Assembly (NCBI RefSeq): GCF_016583785.1
Contig: NZ_NRRU01000055.1
Location: 1-35,075, forward strand
Source of the DNA: Rubrivivax gelatinosus
GTDB taxonomy: Bacteria; Pseudomonadota; Gammaproteobacteria; Burkholderiales; Burkholderiaceae_C
Reading direction: 5' to 3'
DNA length: 35,075 nucleotides
Every line of letters starts with the position of its first letter. Position 1 is the stretch's first letter. Below are positions 33,071-35,075 of this stretch, one piece after another. A model generated the notes under the pieces. The model saw only the letters and a program-made list of their open reading frames with translations, searched no databases and was not told the origin of the DNA. Made by a program: the position numbers and the translations under genes.

Positions 33071-35075
33071 CCGAGATCAAGGACCTCGAGCTCGAACTCG
33101 GGCGCTTTCGCGCCCGGTTGTTCGCGGCTGCGGTCTTCGTGCTGATCGCCTTCGGCCTGCTGGCCACGCGCCTGGTCTACCTGCAGGTCTTTCGCCACGA
33201 CGACCTGGCGACGCAGGCCGAGAACAACCGCATCGCGATCGTGCCGACGGTGCCCAACCGCGGGCTGATCGTCGACCGCAACGGCGTCGTGCTGGCGACC
33301 AACTACTCGGCCTATACGCTGGAGATCACGCCCTCGCGCATCGGCGAAGTCGAGCTCGACGAGCTGATCGACCAGCTCGGCCAGTACGTCGAGATCCAGC
33401 AGCGCGACCGCCGCCGCTTCAAGCGCCAGCTCGAGGAGAGCAAGGGTTTCGAGTCGTTGCCGATCCGCACCAAGCTGAGCGACGAGGAGGTGGCGCGCTT
33501 CATGGCGCAGCGCTTCCGCTTCCCGGGCGTCGACGTCAAGGCGCGGCTGTTCCGCCAGTACCCGCTGGGCGATGTCGGCAGCCACTTGCTGGGCTACATC
33601 GGCCGCATCAACCTGGCCGAGAAGAAGGCGATCGCCGACTGGCCCGAGGAGCAGCAGGACAACTACCGCGGCACCGAGTACATCGGCAAGCTCGGCCTGG
33701 AGCAGAGCTACGAGCAGGAGCTGCACGGCAGCACCGGCTTCGAGGAAGTCGAGACCAGCGCCAACGGCCGCGCCGTGCGCCGCCTGGACAGCCACCCGCC
33801 GACGCCGGGCAACAAGCTGGTGCTGTCCATCGACATCAAGCTGCAGGCGCTGGTCGAGCAGATGTTCGGCGACCGCCGCGGCGCGCTGGTCGCGATCGAC
33901 CCGCGCAACGGCGAGGTGCTGGCCTTCGTCAGCAAGCCGACCTTCGACCCCAACCTGTTCGTCGACGGCATCGACGTCGAGAGCTGGAAGGAGCTCAACG
34001 AGAGCATCGACCGGCCGCTGCTGAACCGCGCGCTGCGCGGCACCTATCCGCCGGGTTCGACCTACAAGCCCTTCATGGCGATGGCGGCGCTGCAGTCGGG
34101 CAAACGCAGCCCGTCGCTCGTCATCCAGGACAACGCCAGCTGGACCTTCGGCAACCACGTCTTCCGCAGCCACGGCGACATCGCGCTCGGGCCGGTGGAC
34201 ATGTACCGCGCGATCGTCAAGTCGAGCAACGTCTACTTCTATTCGCTTGCCAACGACATGGGCGTGGACCTGATCCACGACATGCTCGATCCGTTCGGCT
34301 TCGGCCGCCGCACCGGCGTCGACCTCGAGGGCGAGGTCACCGGCGTGCTGCCGTCCACCGACTGGAAGCGCAAGGCCTACAAGCGCCCCGAGCAGCAGCG
34401 CTGGTACGCCGGCGAGACGATCTCGCTGGGCATCGGCCAGGGCTACAACAACTTCACGATGCTGCAGATGGCCAACGCGATGGCCACGCTGGTCTCGGGT
34501 GGCCAGCGCTACACCCCGCACCTGGTGCGCGAGGTCGAGGACGTCATCACGCGCCAGCGCCGGCCGGTCGCGGCCACGCCGCAGGAGCCGCTGCCGCTCA
34601 AGCCCGAGCACGTCGACCTGGTCAAGCGTGCGCTGCAGGGCGTGACCGTCGAAGGCACCTCGGCCCAGACCTTCGCCGGTGCGCCCTACAGCAGCGGCGG
34701 CAAGACCGGCACCGCGCAGGCGGTGACGATCCGCGCCAACGAGAAATACAACGCCGCCAAGCTCGACGAACACAAGCGCGACCACGCGCTCTACACCGCC
34801 GTCGCGCCGATCGATCAGCCGCGGGTCGTGCTGGCGGTGGTCGTCGAGAACGCCGGCTTCGGCGCCGGCTCGGCGGCGCCGATCGCACGCCGCGTCGTCG
34901 ACTACCTGCTGCTGGGCCAGTACCCGAGCGAGGAGGACCTGGCGGCGCTGCGCATGGGCCGTTCCGGCCCGCCGATCGGCACGCCGCGGCGTGCCGTGGA
35001 CGTGCCGCTGCCGGGCCAGGGCGCGGCAGCGGCCGAGCTGGCGGCGTCGGCCGGCGCGGCGGCCGACGCCGCCAG
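33067..35075 (+). CDS. mrdA: Penicillin-binding protein 2 (partial, runs off right edge)
   Basis: The GTG at 33067 overlaps the mreD stop and opens a frame that stays open to the window end (669 codons visible). The product is the class B PBP2, the elongasome's DD-transpeptidase. A short cytoplasmic N-terminus and one helix (about 19-38) lead to the dimerisation domain (NRGLIVDRNGVVLATN at about 61-76) and the transpeptidase domain. The catalytic motifs are S331-T-Y-K334 in YPPGSTYKP, S386-S-N388, and K546-T-G-T549 in GGKTGTAQ, all intact. After about residue 620 the chain becomes Ala/Gly/Pro-rich, so the stop is probably close. rodA would be expected next in this gene order. Confidence 0.97.
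   Translation, partial: MTEIKDLELELGRFRARLFAAAVFVLIAFGLLATRLVYLQVFRHDDLATQAENNRIAIVPTVPNRGLIVDRNGVVLATNYSAYTLEITPSRIGEVELDELIDQLGQYVEIQQRDRRRFKRQLEESKGFESLPIRTKLSDEEVARFMAQRFRFPGVDVKARLFRQYPLGDVGSHLLGYIGRINLAEKKAIADWPEEQQDNYRGTEYIGKLGLEQSYEQELHGSTGFEEVETSANGRAVRRLDSHPPTPGNKLVLSIDIKLQALVEQMFGDRRGALVAIDPRNGEVLAFVSKPTFDPNLFVDGIDVESWKELNESIDRPLLNRALRGTYPPGSTYKPFMAMAALQSGKRSPSLVIQDNASWTFGNHVFRSHGDIALGPVDMYRAIVKSSNVYFYSLANDMGVDLIHDMLDPFGFGRRTGVDLEGEVTGVLPSTDWKRKAYKRPEQQRWYAGETISLGIGQGYNNFTMLQMANAMATLVSGGQRYTPHLVREVEDVITRQRRPVAATPQEPLPLKPEHVDLVKRALQGVTVEGTSAQTFAGAPYSSGGKTGTAQAVTIRANEKYNAAKLDEHKRDHALYTAVAPIDQPRVVLAVVVENAGFGAGSAAPIARRVVDYLLLGQYPSEEDLAALRMGRSGPPIGTPRRAVDVPLPGQGAAAAELAASAGAAADAA

Overview
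The window is about 35 kb of very GC-rich chromosomal DNA with short intergenic gaps and many 1-4 bp start/stop overlaps. Gene content (gatCAB divergent from mreBCD-mrdA, a FeeM-like N-acyl amino acid synthase, a glycine-rich RRM protein, family 5 binding proteins with a two-permease, dual-ATPase importer) points to a betaproteobacterium of the order Burkholderiales, most likely the Rubrivivax/Leptothrix/Ideonella group. This rests on protein families and base composition only. I saw no rRNA, tRNA, insertion sequence, prophage or CRISPR array.

Layout. 1-1369: an RRM RNA-binding protein (minus strand, cut by the left edge) divergent from a MarC-family membrane protein. 1399-6082: a GMC flavoprotein oxidoreductase behind a 19-codon leader ORF, a structured gap ending in a strong intrinsic terminator, an HDOD protein and a long-chain acyl-CoA synthetase-like enzyme. 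6083-10360 (minus): an export-type ABC operon, adaptor, ATPase and two MacB/FtsX-like permeases. 10385-12024: mnmA divergent from a small SET-domain methyltransferase. 12059-19737: a peptide/opine-type ABC importer (two permeases and a double ATPase, minus) divergent from two tandem paralogous binding proteins. 19967-24626: FeeM-like acyltransferase, trxC, AmpG-like MFS permease, M48 metalloprotease with a possible Tat signal, and a LuxR-type regulator. 24886-27063: exonuclease III divergent from pyrE, followed by a DUF4124 protein. 27076-35075: gatCAB (minus) divergent from mreB-mreC-mreD-mrdA, with PBP2 cut by the right edge.

No single cluster is convincingly a new defence or biosynthetic system. 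The most interesting signals concern expression: (i) a leader ORF with a strong Shine-Dalgarno whose stop overlaps the GTG of a gene lacking its own; (ii) a perfect 9-bp GC hairpin plus T-run between the likely promoter and the start of the importer operon, placed like an attenuator; (iii) a recurrent -10 hexamer only 6-8 nt before start codons without Shine-Dalgarno, suggesting leaderless mRNAs; (iv) repeated placement of stop codons inside short perfect GC hairpins, including shared hairpins between convergent genes; (v) perfect dyads with 8-bp spacers upstream of the FeeM-like gene and between the importer and its binding proteins; (vi) a divergent pyrE/exonuclease III start region in which one gene's Shine-Dalgarno lies between the other's Shine-Dalgarno and start codon. 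All sequence comparisons and structures were judged by eye.
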